From: Sphingomonas sp. BAUL-RG-20F-R05-02
Lineage (GTDB): Bacteria; Pseudomonadota; Alphaproteobacteria; Sphingomonadales; Sphingomonadaceae
Length of the DNA: 64,000 nt
Assembly: GCF_022662305.1 (NCBI RefSeq)
Contig: NZ_JAKNQH010000009.1
Coordinates: 1-64,000, forward strand
Direction: 5' to 3'
The notes under the pieces are model-generated. The model was not told the DNA's origin. It saw only the letters and a list, made by a program, of their open reading frames with translations, and did no database searches. This document shows, piece after piece, positions 44,138 to 53,800 of the stretch (position 1 is the stretch's first letter; the number at the start of each line of letters is the position of its first letter). Both the position numbers and the translations under genes were made by a program.

Positions 44138-45118
44138 TCAGTGCCGGTTCGGTACAGAGTTCGCCGGAATCTCAGTACGATGGTGATGGTCTTTGGCCAG
44201 CGCGTCGGACGCGCGATGAAAGTCGTCGAGCCAGCGCCCCATCGGGACGCGTTGCTCAGGGAGAAGTGCGGCCTGCGCGGCCTGAAAATCGAGTAGCGCC
44301 AAGGGCGCCGTCTCGATGATGCGGTCGACTTCGGCCGATGATAGGAGGCCGCGTTCGCGGATGAACTCGGTGATGCTGCCGGGACGCGGCGTCGCACCGC
44401 GACGGCCAAGCACCGGCTTGCGCCACAGGCCCTCGACATTGCGAAGGCGAGGCTTGGCTCGCGCTTCCATCAACACAATGATGCGCAGCTCCTCGGTTGA
44501 AAGCTCCAGCACCTCGTCGGGCTTGATGCTGCCACAAAAATAGCAGCTCGATTTGGGCGGGACGGGGAGTCCGGCGCGCGCGATGCGCGCCTCGCAGTCG
44601 GCGCGCGACCATTCCCATTCCCGCAAGGGGTAGCGGTAGGCGTAGCGAGGATCCTCGCACCCGACCGCATGATGGTAACGCTGCGTGTCGCGTCCCGAGG
44701 CGTCGTAGCCGATCAGCTTTACCACGCGCCCGCCTGCGTCCCAGCAGCGGCGCGCGGGTTCCCACTGGGCGGTCCAGGCATCTTGCGGGGCCGCCTTCCA
44801 TTTCTGGCTGCACGACCCGCCACCAAATACCACGGAGGGCAGGGTGGCGTTGGTCAGCATGTTCTCGGCGATGCCCGCATAAGGCGGCCAGTGTTTGAAG
44901 TTGCGGGGCTGGTAGCGGACGATCTCGGATGGGATGCCGCGTTCCGACATCCAGGCCCGGAACACGGGGATGAACGCATAGGTCGCCGATTTTTCGGCGC
45001 CGGGATCGGCGAAGAGAACCATGTCGACGGGCTCGCCGCGTTCGGCGAGCTCGACGATCATGGCGGTGGAGTCAACGCCGGCCCCCCAGGCCGCGATGAC
45101 GGGCGGGCGATCAACCAT
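44138..45118 (-). CDS. PAPS reductase-like protein (adenine nucleotide alpha hydrolase fold)
   Basis: 326 residues from ATG 45118, overlapping the upstream gene's stop by eight bases. AAWGAGVDSTAMIVELAERG is the PP-loop in the variant form seen in plasmid/phage members (GxGxDS), with SSCYFCGSIKPDEV as a likely metal or cofactor Cys site. The family activates sulfur or nucleotide substrates; this member's role is unknown. One of two such genes in this backbone. Confidence 0.75.
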   Translation of the reverse strand: MVDRPPVIAAWGAGVDSTAMIVELAERGEPVDMVLFADPGAEKSATYAFIPVFRAWMSERGIPSEIVRYQPRNFKHWPPYAGIAENMLTNATLPSVVFGGGSCSQKWKAAPQDAWTAQWEPARRCWDAGGRVVKLIGYDASGRDTQRYHHAVGCEDPRYAYRYPLREWEWSRADCEARIARAGLPVPPKSSCYFCGSIKPDEVLELSTEELRIIVLMEARAKPRLRNVEGLWRKPVLGRRGATPRPGSITEFIRERGLLSSAEVDRIIETAPLALLDFQAAQAALLPEQRVPMGRWLDDFHRASDALAKDHHHRTEIPANSVPNRH

Positions 45119-45722
45119 TGGTCGTATCCCGGACGATGATCGCCGCATGAACGATGCGGTAGGCGCGCTTGCGAAACGCCGGGATGCGGCAGATCGCGCG
45201 GCTTTCCGGGTCGCGGAACAGCGGCGTCTTGCCCTTGGGGTTGGCAACCACCTCGAAGCGGCTGCGGTCGCTGCCGTCGCTGAAGCGCATGGGCTCATCG
45301 AAGATGATGATCTGCCCAGGCTTCGGGGTCGGCTTGGCCCGGTCGAGCTTCTTCGCGAGCAGGTTGGCGCGGCACCGCGCGCGCCAGGCCAAGGCATATT
45401 TGCTGTCCGTAGCGGTCAGCTCGTCGAGGATCGCGGCCGGGCACTCGCTCTCGTTCGGCCCGACCGTTTCATCCATATCCTTGTACCCGAACGTGCAGCC
45501 GTCGCGCGCGCCGGTGCTGGTCTTGGTGAGGCAGACGATGCCGAACACAATCCGTTCGACGTCGTCCGCGAGACGCTCGCAAGCGGCGTAATAGGTCGAT
45601 CCGACCATGGCCGATGCCAGCACGGTCAGGCGATGCGTGTCTCGCTGGTAGGTGAACTGGTTGTCGAGATAGGAGCGCGAGGTGGCGTGGCCGCCCAAAT
45701 CGCGCATGAAGAGCCAACCCAT
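45111..45722 (-). CDS. uncharacterised plasmid protein (possibly DUF6927)
   Basis: 203 residues starting MGWLFMRDLGGHATSRSYLD. No signal or membrane segment; FEVVANPKGKTPLFRDPESR and a basic C-terminus RIPAFRKRAYRIVHAAIIVR are notable. I recall similar proteins on sphingomonad plasmids, but no function. It overlaps the PAPS reductase-like gene. Confidence 0.6.
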   Translation of the reverse strand: MGWLFMRDLGGHATSRSYLDNQFTYQRDTHRLTVLASAMVGSTYYAACERLADDVERIVFGIVCLTKTSTGARDGCTFGYKDMDETVGPNESECPAAILDELTATDSKYALAWRARCRANLLAKKLDRAKPTPKPGQIIIFDEPMRFSDGSDRSRFEVVANPKGKTPLFRDPESRAICRIPAFRKRAYRIVHAAIIVRDTTNG

Positions 45723-45746
45723 GATAAGTCTCCGATGACGTGAGGA

Positions 45747-46382
45747 TCAGGCGGCAGCGGCGAGGCGCGGAGTGCCTACGTCACCAACCGTCGCCGTGAG
45801 CCGGCGCTGGAACGTGGCTGCATCCAGCAGCTCGGCGATCGGTGCGCGCTGAACGGGGCCGGCGTGTTCGCCGCCCCGGCAGCGATTGAAAGTGATTTCG
45901 CTGTCGGGGAGGAAGCTGTGCGGCCGCACCCGGATCGACAGATCGGCGTGGCGCAGCTCGGTTGTTCCGTCGTCCGCGATCCCGCCCATGTCCGTGTCGA
46001 TGCGGACGTCATGCGCCTCGAGGCCGATCGCCGCAGCAAGCGAAGCGAGCGCGACGCGTGCCTGTCGATGGAAGGTCCGTTTCGCCGCGCCATCGCCGGC
46101 GACGGTATTGCCGGCGATGGCGAGCAGCGCGGATCCGGCGATGACGGTGCCCCGACCGTCCGCACAGCGCAGGCGCAGTTCGTTGGTGCTGGGCGCACCA
46201 AATTCGGCGACGGACGCCAGGTTGCGGATCAGCAGCAGGATCGACGCATCACGGTCGATCGGATTGCCGGCACGCCGGCAGTCGTCAACGCCCGCGTTCA
46301 GGGCATGGAGCGCAGCGGGCAGGGTGCCCAGCGCGGCAGGGGAGAGCGCCTCGTTGTGGCGGTAATGGGTGTCGTAGAGCAT
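45747..46382 (-). CDS. uncharacterised plasmid protein
   Basis: 211 residues from ATG 46382 (MLYDTHYRHNEALSPAALG). Soluble, Ala-rich helical N-terminal half (DASILLLIRNLASVAEFG) and a mixed C-terminus. A 5' leader with the repeat GCCGAAGGCTCCCTCTCCTC lies upstream. No family recognised. Confidence 0.55.
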   Translation of the reverse strand: MLYDTHYRHNEALSPAALGTLPAALHALNAGVDDCRRAGNPIDRDASILLLIRNLASVAEFGAPSTNELRLRCADGRGTVIAGSALLAIAGNTVAGDGAAKRTFHRQARVALASLAAAIGLEAHDVRIDTDMGGIADDGTTELRHADLSIRVRPHSFLPDSEITFNRCRGGEHAGPVQRAPIAELLDAATFQRRLTATVGDVGTPRLAAAA

Positions 46383-46418
46383 GACCGAACCTCCTGAGCG
46401 CACACGCGCGCTCAAAAG

Positions 46419-46438
46419 GCCGAAGGCTCCCTCTCCTC
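46419..46438. repeat. leader repeat, copy A
   Basis: GCCGAAGGCTCCCTCTCCTC (plus strand), 37 bases upstream of the gene at 45747. Also at 50829-50848 (one base different) and 55147-55166 (identical), each upstream of a minus-strand gene. Confidence 0.7.
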
Positions 46439-46455
46439 CGTGGACGGTGCCTTGG

Positions 46456-46665
46456 TCAGAGCATAAAGCGTACAGGATCGGCAGATCGTGAGGCCGCGTC
46501 ATAGCCGGACTGCCAAGCCGTACGGAGCTTGCTCCCTCGGCGGTAATGGCAACGGTCGTTGCCCATGACAAAGCAGCGCCATCCCGATTTCTCGGCTTCC
46601 CACAGCGGGTCTTCCCGCGTGGGAGCGAGCAGGTCCATGAGATCGACGCGCGTGGCGGCGTTCAT
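46456..46665 (-). CDS. small protein, faintly Rmf-like
   Basis: 69 residues (MNAATRVDLMDLLAPTREDP, WRCFVMGNDRCHYRRGSK, TAWQSGYDAASRS). The Cys-His-Tyr and Trp-x-x-Gly-Tyr-x-x-Ala pattern loosely recalls ribosome modulation factor domains, but this is weak. ATG overlaps the stop of the upstream gene (46662-46665). Confidence 0.5.
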   Translation of the reverse strand: MNAATRVDLMDLLAPTREDPLWEAEKSGWRCFVMGNDRCHYRRGSKLRTAWQSGYDAASRSADPVRFML

Positions 46666-47633
46666 GGCGGGCCTGCATGGTCGCCGAATGCGCCGGCAGG
46701 GAGCGTCCAGCGATCCGCCAGGATCGAGAGACGCCAGACCGGATCATCGGCTTGCGCCAATTCGTCGGGATGGAGCGTCGCAGCCGGGAACGCCGTGCCG
46801 CGGTCAGCGAGCTGCGTGACGGTGAGCGAGCGATGGATCGTCTTCCCGCTCGCGGCTTCGCGAGCCGCAACCCGTCGGAAGGCGGCGGGGAAGACGAGCC
46901 GGAGCGTCGCCCATTGGTCCGGTGAGCCGAAGATGCAGGCTCGGCACGACAGACGTCCCCATCCCAGGACGTAGGCCGGGTGGGGGCGGATGCGCGCTTG
47001 CGAGATCGCGTCCCAGGTCAGGCGCTCGGTCCAGTCATGGACCGGGCGCCAATGATCGACTGCACGCGCGAGGGTGGAGGTGCGATGCGGCTCAAACGTC
47101 GCATAGCGCGCACGCGAGGGACTTTCCTCGGCGCGCTCGCCGGTGATGACGAGCGTGCGGCCGTCGAGGAAGCGCGGCTGATTCCGGATCGCGGCGGCGA
47201 GGACGTCGATCTTCAGCGCGGGGCTGCACCAGCGCACCCGAAGATCGGGAGACGTCTGGGGAAAAAGCCCGCGCGTGCCAGCAGGGCCGTTGCCCCCGGC
47301 ACGGCCGATGCCGGTCGGTGTCTCGAACGCGATCGGGGCGGTCGGCGCGTCGTCGCGCGCCAGCTCGCGCGCGAAGCCGCCCTCGCGCCACGAGACGTAG
47401 AGAGCGATCCCTAACTGCTCGGCGATCGCGCGGACATAGGCGGGGGTGCACGGCCAATCCATGAAGGTCGGGCCGTGGCCATCGACATCATGGTGATGCA
47501 GCTCGATCGCGTGTGCCGGCACGCCGAGGCTGAGGAGGTGGAGCAGGGCGGCAAGGCTGTCCTTGCCGCCACTGAATGCCACGACGAAGCGCCGGTAGGC
47601 GCCGAGGTCGGGGAGGGCGGCCGGAGCGGTCAT
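46662..47633 (-). CDS. PAPS reductase-family protein with SGGKDS loop
   Basis: 323 residues. VAFSGGKDSLAALLHLLSLG (residues 18-37) is a canonical PP-loop; FMDWPCTPAYVRAIAEQLG, RVRWCSPALKIDVLAAAI and SCRACIFGSPDQW give the Cys/CxxC pattern of PAPS reductase-like proteins such as IbrA or DndC. It does not look like assimilatory CysH. ATG overlaps the ArdC stop (ATGA). With a ParB-like gene nearby, a regulatory or DNA-modifying role is plausible. Confidence 0.75.
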   Translation of the reverse strand: MTAPAALPDLGAYRRFVVAFSGGKDSLAALLHLLSLGVPAHAIELHHHDVDGHGPTFMDWPCTPAYVRAIAEQLGIALYVSWREGGFARELARDDAPTAPIAFETPTGIGRAGGNGPAGTRGLFPQTSPDLRVRWCSPALKIDVLAAAIRNQPRFLDGRTLVITGERAEESPSRARYATFEPHRTSTLARAVDHWRPVHDWTERLTWDAISQARIRPHPAYVLGWGRLSCRACIFGSPDQWATLRLVFPAAFRRVAAREAASGKTIHRSLTVTQLADRGTAFPAATLHPDELAQADDPVWRLSILADRWTLPAGAFGDHAGPP

Positions 47634-48553
47634 GCTGCTTCACGGATCTGTTCCTCGGGTTCGGCCGAGGCGTCGAGGCCGGTCGCGCGGAGCAGATACC
47701 CGGCTGCCGCTTCTGCCTTCGCCGCGGCGGTCATGATCGCGCGGCTGTCCTTGCGCAGCACCTTCAACCACGAGCCGATATAGGCGGCGTGGTCGTCCAT
47801 ATGCGACGTCGGCAGACCGAGATCGGCACCGAGCAGCGCTGAGGTCATCTCGGCACAAAGCTCCTCGAACGCATAGGCGTCGTCGCCGAAGCGCTTGCCG
47901 AACGTGCGATCGAGCCGGTCGGGATGGCCGCTCCAGTGGCCTGCCTCATGGGCGAGTGTTGCCGCAAAGTAGGCGCGCGTCGAGAATAGCGCGACGGGCG
48001 GCATGGTGATGGTGTCGGCGGTGCGGTCGTAGAACGCGCGATCGCCGCGCGTGTGGACCGTAGCCGGCAGGGCATCGAGGAAGCGCTGCGCGCGCTCGGG
48101 CAGCGCATCGGCCGGGGGCACGATGCTGACAGGGCTCGGGTAGAAGTCAGGAGACAGCCCGTCGATCTGGTCGCAATTGAACACGGCGTAGGAGCGCAGC
48201 ACGCGCCGCATCTCGTCGGTCGTGTCGCCGGTGACGACGGATTCGACGGTTTTGCTGTAGGATTTGTAGAAGATCGCAATCTGCGAGCGCTCGCCCTGGC
48301 GGACCTGGCCGCCAAGGGCCTGCGCCTGTTTGTATGTCATCCAGGTGCGCGAGTTGTAGCCCGCGCCCTCGGCACACAGCCACAGCCAGAAGCAGTTGAT
48401 GCCTTTGTAGGGGTCGCCGGTCGCGCGCAGCGGACGGCCGCCAAGGCCGGGGCGCCATGGCTTGACCCAGGGACGCACCCCGGATTCGAGCTTGTCGATG
48501 ATCGTGTTGGTGATGATGTCAGCAGGCGAGGGCTTGTCGGTGGTCTGTGCCAC
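47630..48553 (-). CDS. ArdC-like antirestriction protein
   Basis: 307 residues from GTG 48553 (AGGAG eight bases upstream). N-terminal ssDNA-binding domain (DIITNTIIDKLESGVRPWVK, GINCFWLWLCAEGAGYNSR, MTYKQAQALGG) and a C-terminal zincin metalloprotease-like domain with HEAGHWSGH (residues 202-210). ArdC-type proteins bind single-stranded plasmid DNA and shield it from restriction during transfer. Confidence 0.88.
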   Translation of the reverse strand: MAQTTDKPSPADIITNTIIDKLESGVRPWVKPWRPGLGGRPLRATGDPYKGINCFWLWLCAEGAGYNSRTWMTYKQAQALGGQVRQGERSQIAIFYKSYSKTVESVVTGDTTDEMRRVLRSYAVFNCDQIDGLSPDFYPSPVSIVPPADALPERAQRFLDALPATVHTRGDRAFYDRTADTITMPPVALFSTRAYFAATLAHEAGHWSGHPDRLDRTFGKRFGDDAYAFEELCAEMTSALLGADLGLPTSHMDDHAAYIGSWLKVLRKDSRAIMTAAAKAEAAAGYLLRATGLDASAEPEEQIREAA

Positions 48554-48635
48554 GATCGTTCTCCTGATTGAGGTGAGGCGAACCCGCGTGAGCATCCTCC
48601 CCTCTTTCGGGAGGCGGTGCCGGGTCACAGAAAGA

Positions 48636-48665
48636 GGGGCGGCACTCCGTGAAAAGTGCCGCCCC
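48636..48665 (-). terminator. terminator of the ParB-like gene
   Basis: GGGGCGGCACT...AGTGCCGCCCC, perfect 11-bp stem 28 bases past the stop, followed on the minus strand by TCTTTCTGTG. Confidence 0.6.
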
Positions 48666-48693
48666 CAGGTGCCTCGAAATGTGCAAGCCGGCG

Positions 48694-50757
48694 TCAGGCC
48701 GCTTGGCTGAAATCCTCCTCTTCCTCGTGATCGATCACTGCGTCGTCACCGGTGTCGAGGTCGGTATCGTCGTCCTCGTCCGGATCGGTGCCGGTCTCGT
48801 CATCGGCGAAGCTCGAGCGCAGCGGCGTGCGCGCCGCCTTCTCTTGTGCCTCGAAGCGCATGGCTTCCGGCAACCAGGCGGTCGCCTTCTCGCGGATCTC
48901 GGCTTCGACGATGCCCTGGCCGTTGCACAGCGAGGCACAGGTGCCGGCAAGGTCGCCCTTCTTGGCGTCCTTGTAGCGGCCGCGCAGGATCGGCCCGCCA
49001 ATCTCCTCGAGCGCGTCGAGCATGACGGTCTTCTTGACCCGGCCGAAGAAGTTCTCGGCCGTCGGGCGCCACCAATTCTCGACCTGGATGTCGAGGAGGC
49101 GACCGAGATGGTCGTGGAAGCCGTTACTCCGATAGCCCTCGGCGACGTTGAGCGTCGGTTCGAGAGTTCGTGCTATCGAGTATGCAACCCAAGCGCCCCG
49201 GGCCTCGTCGTCGAGCGCCCGGAAGGCGTCGAAGCGGGCGGTCATGGTCGGCAGACCCGCCCAGCTCGTGTCGAGCCGCTGGCGCTGGTCGTCGATCGTC
49301 TGCGACGCCATCGATCCCTCGTCGCGGAACCCGAAGATCGGGAAGCCCGCGGCGCTCGACTTCAAGGTCGAGTGGTTCGGGATGTGCGCCTGCTCGAACA
49401 CCACGTTCTGCGCCATCAGGAAGATGGTCAGGTCGAGTGCGAGTCCCGGGTCGCTGGCGACGTGGGCGGCGAGGATCTGGCGGCGCTGCGTCGCCAGTTC
49501 ATCAATCAGCGTGGCGCTGAGCTTCGGACCCTGCTCGCCGTCACCGGCATCGCCGTCCCCGGTCGCGCCGCCCGACTCCTTGGGCGGGGCGTTCGGATCC
49601 ACGACCGGCTTTTCGCTGAAGAGGCGGGTGTGGACGCGGGGTTCACCGTCACCGCCGATATAGACGAACGTCCCGATCTGCGCCTTCAGCGCCGGATCGA
49701 TCTCATGACGGGCGTCCTCGATCGTCTCCAGCTCGCGCTCGATCGCCTCGATACGCGCGTTCGCTGCCTCGGCTTCGGCGCTGCCGTCGGGCAGTTCCTG
49801 CTCAAGCTGGTCGATCAGCGCGTCGTTCTCGGCCGACAGAACCTCGACACGCGCGGTCTCGTCCTCGGTGAGGGCGCGGGCGGGAGCGTGATACTCGTGA
49901 AGCTGGCGCTCGAGGTCGTAGGGAACGTGCGTCGCCGCGATCGGCGTGACGAACGCGAGGCCCTGGTCTCGCGCCAGTTCGGCCGCTGCGGCTTCGAGCT
50001 TCGAGGCGGCAAGCGTCTCGATCAGGTCGACGTCGATCCAGTTCTCATCGCCTTCCGTGGCGAACAGGTCGCCCTCGATGCGGCCGCCCGCGGCGACATA
50101 GGCTTCGCGACCGACGAAGCGGGCCTTGGCGTCGTTCGCCTTGACCGTGCCGTTGAGGATCGCGCGACGGATATTGTCGGGGTTGTCGCCGTAGTATGAG
50201 GTTTTCATCTGGGCGAACACACGCGTCTGGCGGTCGACGTCGGTGGTGACGGCGTAAGCCTGCGCAACGCCGAGCGTGATCTCGCCGGCTGCGAGCGCCT
50301 CGAATACTGGCGGGGCCAGCTCGGCAAGGCGCACGCGTTGCTCGACGAAGCGGGTGGTCACGCCTTGGCGCTTGGCGACGTCCTCGGCGGTCATGCCCTT
50401 CTGGATCAGGAAGTTGAACGCGGTGCATTCATCGGCCGGATTCATCGGCACGCGCTGGAAGTTCTCGGCGAGGCTCGCCTCGATCGAGTTGTCGTCGTCG
50501 CTCAGCACGAGGACCGGGACGGTGTGATCGGCGGGGAGGGTGCCCTGCTGGATCAGGAGCTGGAGCGCGCGCAAGCGCCGACCGCCCGCCTTCACGGTGA
50601 ACGTACCCGCCTTCTTGAGCGGGGTGACGATCAGGTTCTGCAACAGCCCCTGGGCTGCGATGTTCGCGGCGAGGGTGTCGATCCCTGCGTCACGGTTGGA
50701 TTTGCGCACATTGTCCTTCGACAGCGTCAGGTTCTTGACCTTCACGGACTGGATCAT
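48694..50757 (-). CDS. large ParB/RepB-type plasmid protein
   Basis: 687 residues from ATG 50757. A ParB N-terminal domain (about 1-110: VKVKNLTLSKDNVRKSNRDA, KAGGRRLRALQLLI, ENFQRVPMNPADECTAF) and HTH (GMTAEDVAKRQGVTTRFVEQ) are followed by a long helical C-terminus with an acidic tail (DDETGTDPDEDDDTDLDTGD). It is much longer than partition ParB and is separated from parA, so it is more likely a plasmid regulator or nuclease of the ParB family than the segregation partner. Confidence 0.85.
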   Translation of the reverse strand: MIQSVKVKNLTLSKDNVRKSNRDAGIDTLAANIAAQGLLQNLIVTPLKKAGTFTVKAGGRRLRALQLLIQQGTLPADHTVPVLVLSDDDNSIEASLAENFQRVPMNPADECTAFNFLIQKGMTAEDVAKRQGVTTRFVEQRVRLAELAPPVFEALAAGEITLGVAQAYAVTTDVDRQTRVFAQMKTSYYGDNPDNIRRAILNGTVKANDAKARFVGREAYVAAGGRIEGDLFATEGDENWIDVDLIETLAASKLEAAAAELARDQGLAFVTPIAATHVPYDLERQLHEYHAPARALTEDETARVEVLSAENDALIDQLEQELPDGSAEAEAANARIEAIERELETIEDARHEIDPALKAQIGTFVYIGGDGEPRVHTRLFSEKPVVDPNAPPKESGGATGDGDAGDGEQGPKLSATLIDELATQRRQILAAHVASDPGLALDLTIFLMAQNVVFEQAHIPNHSTLKSSAAGFPIFGFRDEGSMASQTIDDQRQRLDTSWAGLPTMTARFDAFRALDDEARGAWVAYSIARTLEPTLNVAEGYRSNGFHDHLGRLLDIQVENWWRPTAENFFGRVKKTVMLDALEEIGGPILRGRYKDAKKGDLAGTCASLCNGQGIVEAEIREKATAWLPEAMRFEAQEKAARTPLRSSFADDETGTDPDEDDDTDLDTGDDAVIDHEEEEDFSQAA

Positions 50758-50828
50758 CGGTCGTCTCCGTTTGGAAATGGCGCGCCGCGTCCCGCGGTCA
50801 CGCGAGCCTGGTCCTCCAAGCTCACAAA

Positions 50829-50848
50829 GCCGAAGGCTCCCTCCCCTC
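50829..50848. repeat. leader repeat, copy B
   Basis: GCCGAAGGCTCCCTCCCCTC, 72 bases upstream of the ParB-like gene; one base differs from copies A and C. Confidence 0.7.
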
Positions 50849-50882
50849 CCTTTGATGACCCGGGAAGAGAGCCTCGATCGTG

Positions 50883-53800
50883 TTAAGCGGTGATACGGTC
50901 GATTACGGTCGCGGCCGTCGCGACAGGAATGAACATCCGTGTCTTGTGCTGGATGATTTCGGTGAAGCACCCGGCTGCCTTCAGTTCGGGCAATCGCGTG
51001 TGCGGCCAGTCGAGCAGCTCAAGGCGCTGCTGGCCTGCGACCAGGCTGCGCTTCAGCCGGTATGCGCCGAGCGCGGTGATTTCAGCCGTCCCCATGACGT
51101 GCTTGGCGGTTTCGGCACCCGACACCGTGATGGTGGCGGCGATGCCGAAGGCGTCCGCGAGCTTGCTCACAAGTGGGGCGGGAACGATGCGACCAAGGAA
51201 AGACTGGCCGTCATCGGTGTTGAGCCGCCAGACCTGGACGTGATCGTCGGGCAGGCGGTCCCAGACCGGAAGAAGCAGGCCGGTGACGAGGTAGAGCGTA
51301 TTGGTGCGGGTCTTGCCCGTAATCTCCTCGACCTCGGCCTGCCAGAGCGCGGAAAACTCCGCCTCGCTCGCATCTTCCCACATCGTTTCGAGAAGAAGAT
51401 CCTGGCGCATCCGTTCGGTGCGCGTCGGGCGGACCAGCTCGTAGCGGCGCACGATCTCGCCATCATCGTCGGTCAGCGAATAGGTGCTGCACCGGATCGC
51501 GGCCTTCCCCGACTTGCGGTTGACGATCGGACGGGCGTCGTCGCCGATCCGCAAGGCGCGATCCAGCGCGAGCGGCTTGTAGCGTTCTTCGGTTTCCAAT
51601 CGAAGGATCTCGGTCTCGGCGCCGCTTGTCTGGTCGCGCCGGATGACGGTGCGATCGAGGATCGTGATGCGCTCGGCGTTGATGCTCTCGACACCAAGAT
51701 CAAGCGTGCCGGCTTCTCTCGCCGCTTCGATGCGCGCCTCGATCAGCCCGAGATATTCGTCGAAGATCGCGTTCTGCATGGAGATGCGCAGCGCGAGGAT
51801 ACGGTTGAGCCAGCGCTGGATCGGGGGCATCTCTTCCTTGAGGCCGCCACCTTCGCCCTCCAGCTCGAGGCCGGTCAGTTTCTGGAACTCGTCCAGCGTG
51901 GTCGAGCGCAGCTTGCCATTGGCGAGCAGGCGGAACCACTGTTCGAGCGACTCCTTGGCATAGTCGCTTTCGAGGTTATCGCGCGGGTCGAACAGGCCCT
52001 GACCGCCAGTCTGTCGCTGGCCGCGGGTGAGCGCGCCCAGGCTGTCGAGCCGGCGCGCGATCGTCGAGATGAAGCGACGTTCGCCCCGACAGTTGGTCGA
52101 CACCGGCCGGAACAGCGGCGCGGTTGCCTGATGCGTGCGGTGCGTGCGGCCAAGCCCCTGGATGGCGGCGTCAGCACGCCAGCCCGGCTCGAGGAGGTAA
52201 TGATTGCGGCGCGACTGGTTTTCGCAACGGAGACTCGCATGATAGCTGCGGCCGGTGCCGCCAGCGTCGGAGAAGATCAGGATCTTCTTTGCACCGCGCA
52301 TGAAAGCGTCGGTCTCGGCGAGATTGGTGCGGGGCGAGCGGCTTTCGACGCGCTGGCGGCCGTGGGCGTCCATGATGACGCGCCGGCTACGCCCCGTGAC
52401 CTCGGCGACCGCATCGGTGCCGAAATGCCCGATGATATGGTCGAGCGCGGACCCGACGATGGGTAGTGCACAGAGCTGCTCGAGGAGGTTGTCGCGCATC
52501 TCGAGCGCCTCTCGGGCGAAGACGGGGCGGCCGTCTTCGTCCGACATTGGTTCGGAACGGGTTTTGCCGGTCTCGTCGACAAAGGTTTTCATCTGCCGGA
52601 CCGGGAAGGCGGCCGTGAGGTACGACATGAGAAACTCCCTCGGCGAAAGTTCAATGTCGAGATTGGCGCGTTCTTCGACGGTCAGCGCGGCCAGTGCCCG
52701 GTTGAGCATCGCCTCGGACGTCGAGACGAGCTGGATCACCACGCTCTCGCCGCGCGCGAGATCGGCGCGGATCGCGGGAACGAGTGAGGGCAGCTTCATG
52801 CCGATCAGGAGTTGGCAGAAGAAACGCTGCTTGGTGGACTCGAAGATCGACAGCGCGGCCGCCTTGGCGCCGCTGTTATAGGTGTCGTTCGAGAAGCTGT
52901 CCGTCACGCGGGTCGCGTCCAGCGCCGCGCGCAGGTTGCTGTGGATGATCGCCCACGCATCGGCATAGGCGTCATAGACCTCGATCTGGTCTGGTGTGAG
53001 GTTGTGCTGGAGGATATCGTATTCGACACCGGCGAAGCTCAGCGCGCGCGAGACGTAGAGGCCCTGCATTTTCAGGTCGCGCGCGATCAGCTCCAGCGCG
53101 GCGATACCGCCCCGGCGCAGGGAGTCGACGAAGGTCCGGCGATCGGCGAACGCCGTGACCGGACCCCACAGGCCAAGCCGCGTTGCATAGGCAAGATTGT
53201 TGACGTCGGATGCGCCGGTCGCGGACACGTAGAGGACGCGGGCGCGCGGCAGAAGGTTCTGGAGACGGACGCCGGCGATGCCCTGATCGGAGCCTTGTTT
53301 GGTGCCGAAACTGCCTTCGCCTCCTGCGACACCAGCCATCTCGTGCGCCTCGTCGAACACGATCATGCCGTCGTAGTCGTCGCCGACCCATTCGAGGATC
53401 TGCTGGAGCCGGGTGCCCTTGTCACCGCGATTGGAGCGTAACGTCGCATAGGTGAGGAACAGCACGCCTTCGGCCGCGCCTACGGGCGAGCCCAGCTTCC
53501 ACTGGTTGAGATGCTGGATGTCGAGCGCGAGACCGCCAACGGCGGTCCAGTCGCGACGCGCATCTTCGAGCAACGTCTCGGTCTTGGAGACCCAGATGTG
53601 TTTTCGGCGTCCGCGCAGCCACTGGTCGAGGATGATCGCGGCAACCTGACGGCCCTTGCCGGCCCCGGTGCCGTCACCGAGGAAGAAGCCGGTCCGATAC
53701 GGACGGCCATCCTCGGATGGTGCGATCGAGAGTCCCTCCTCGACAGGTTTGAACAGGCCGGGGATGTCACGCTCGAAAGCGTCGCCGGCATAGATCAGCG

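Noticed and set aside
43198..44439. 413-codon minus-strand frame across the small gene and the 5' part of the neighbouring region
   Set aside because: Arg/Pro/Ser-rich out-of-frame reading; gene-like segments lie in other frames (43929-44087 and the decayed gene).
48649..52466. Long plus-strand open frames (about 520 codons each) opposite the ParB-like and strawberry-notch genes
   Set aside because: They mirror the third-codon GC pattern of the real minus-strand genes and contain no recognisable domains.
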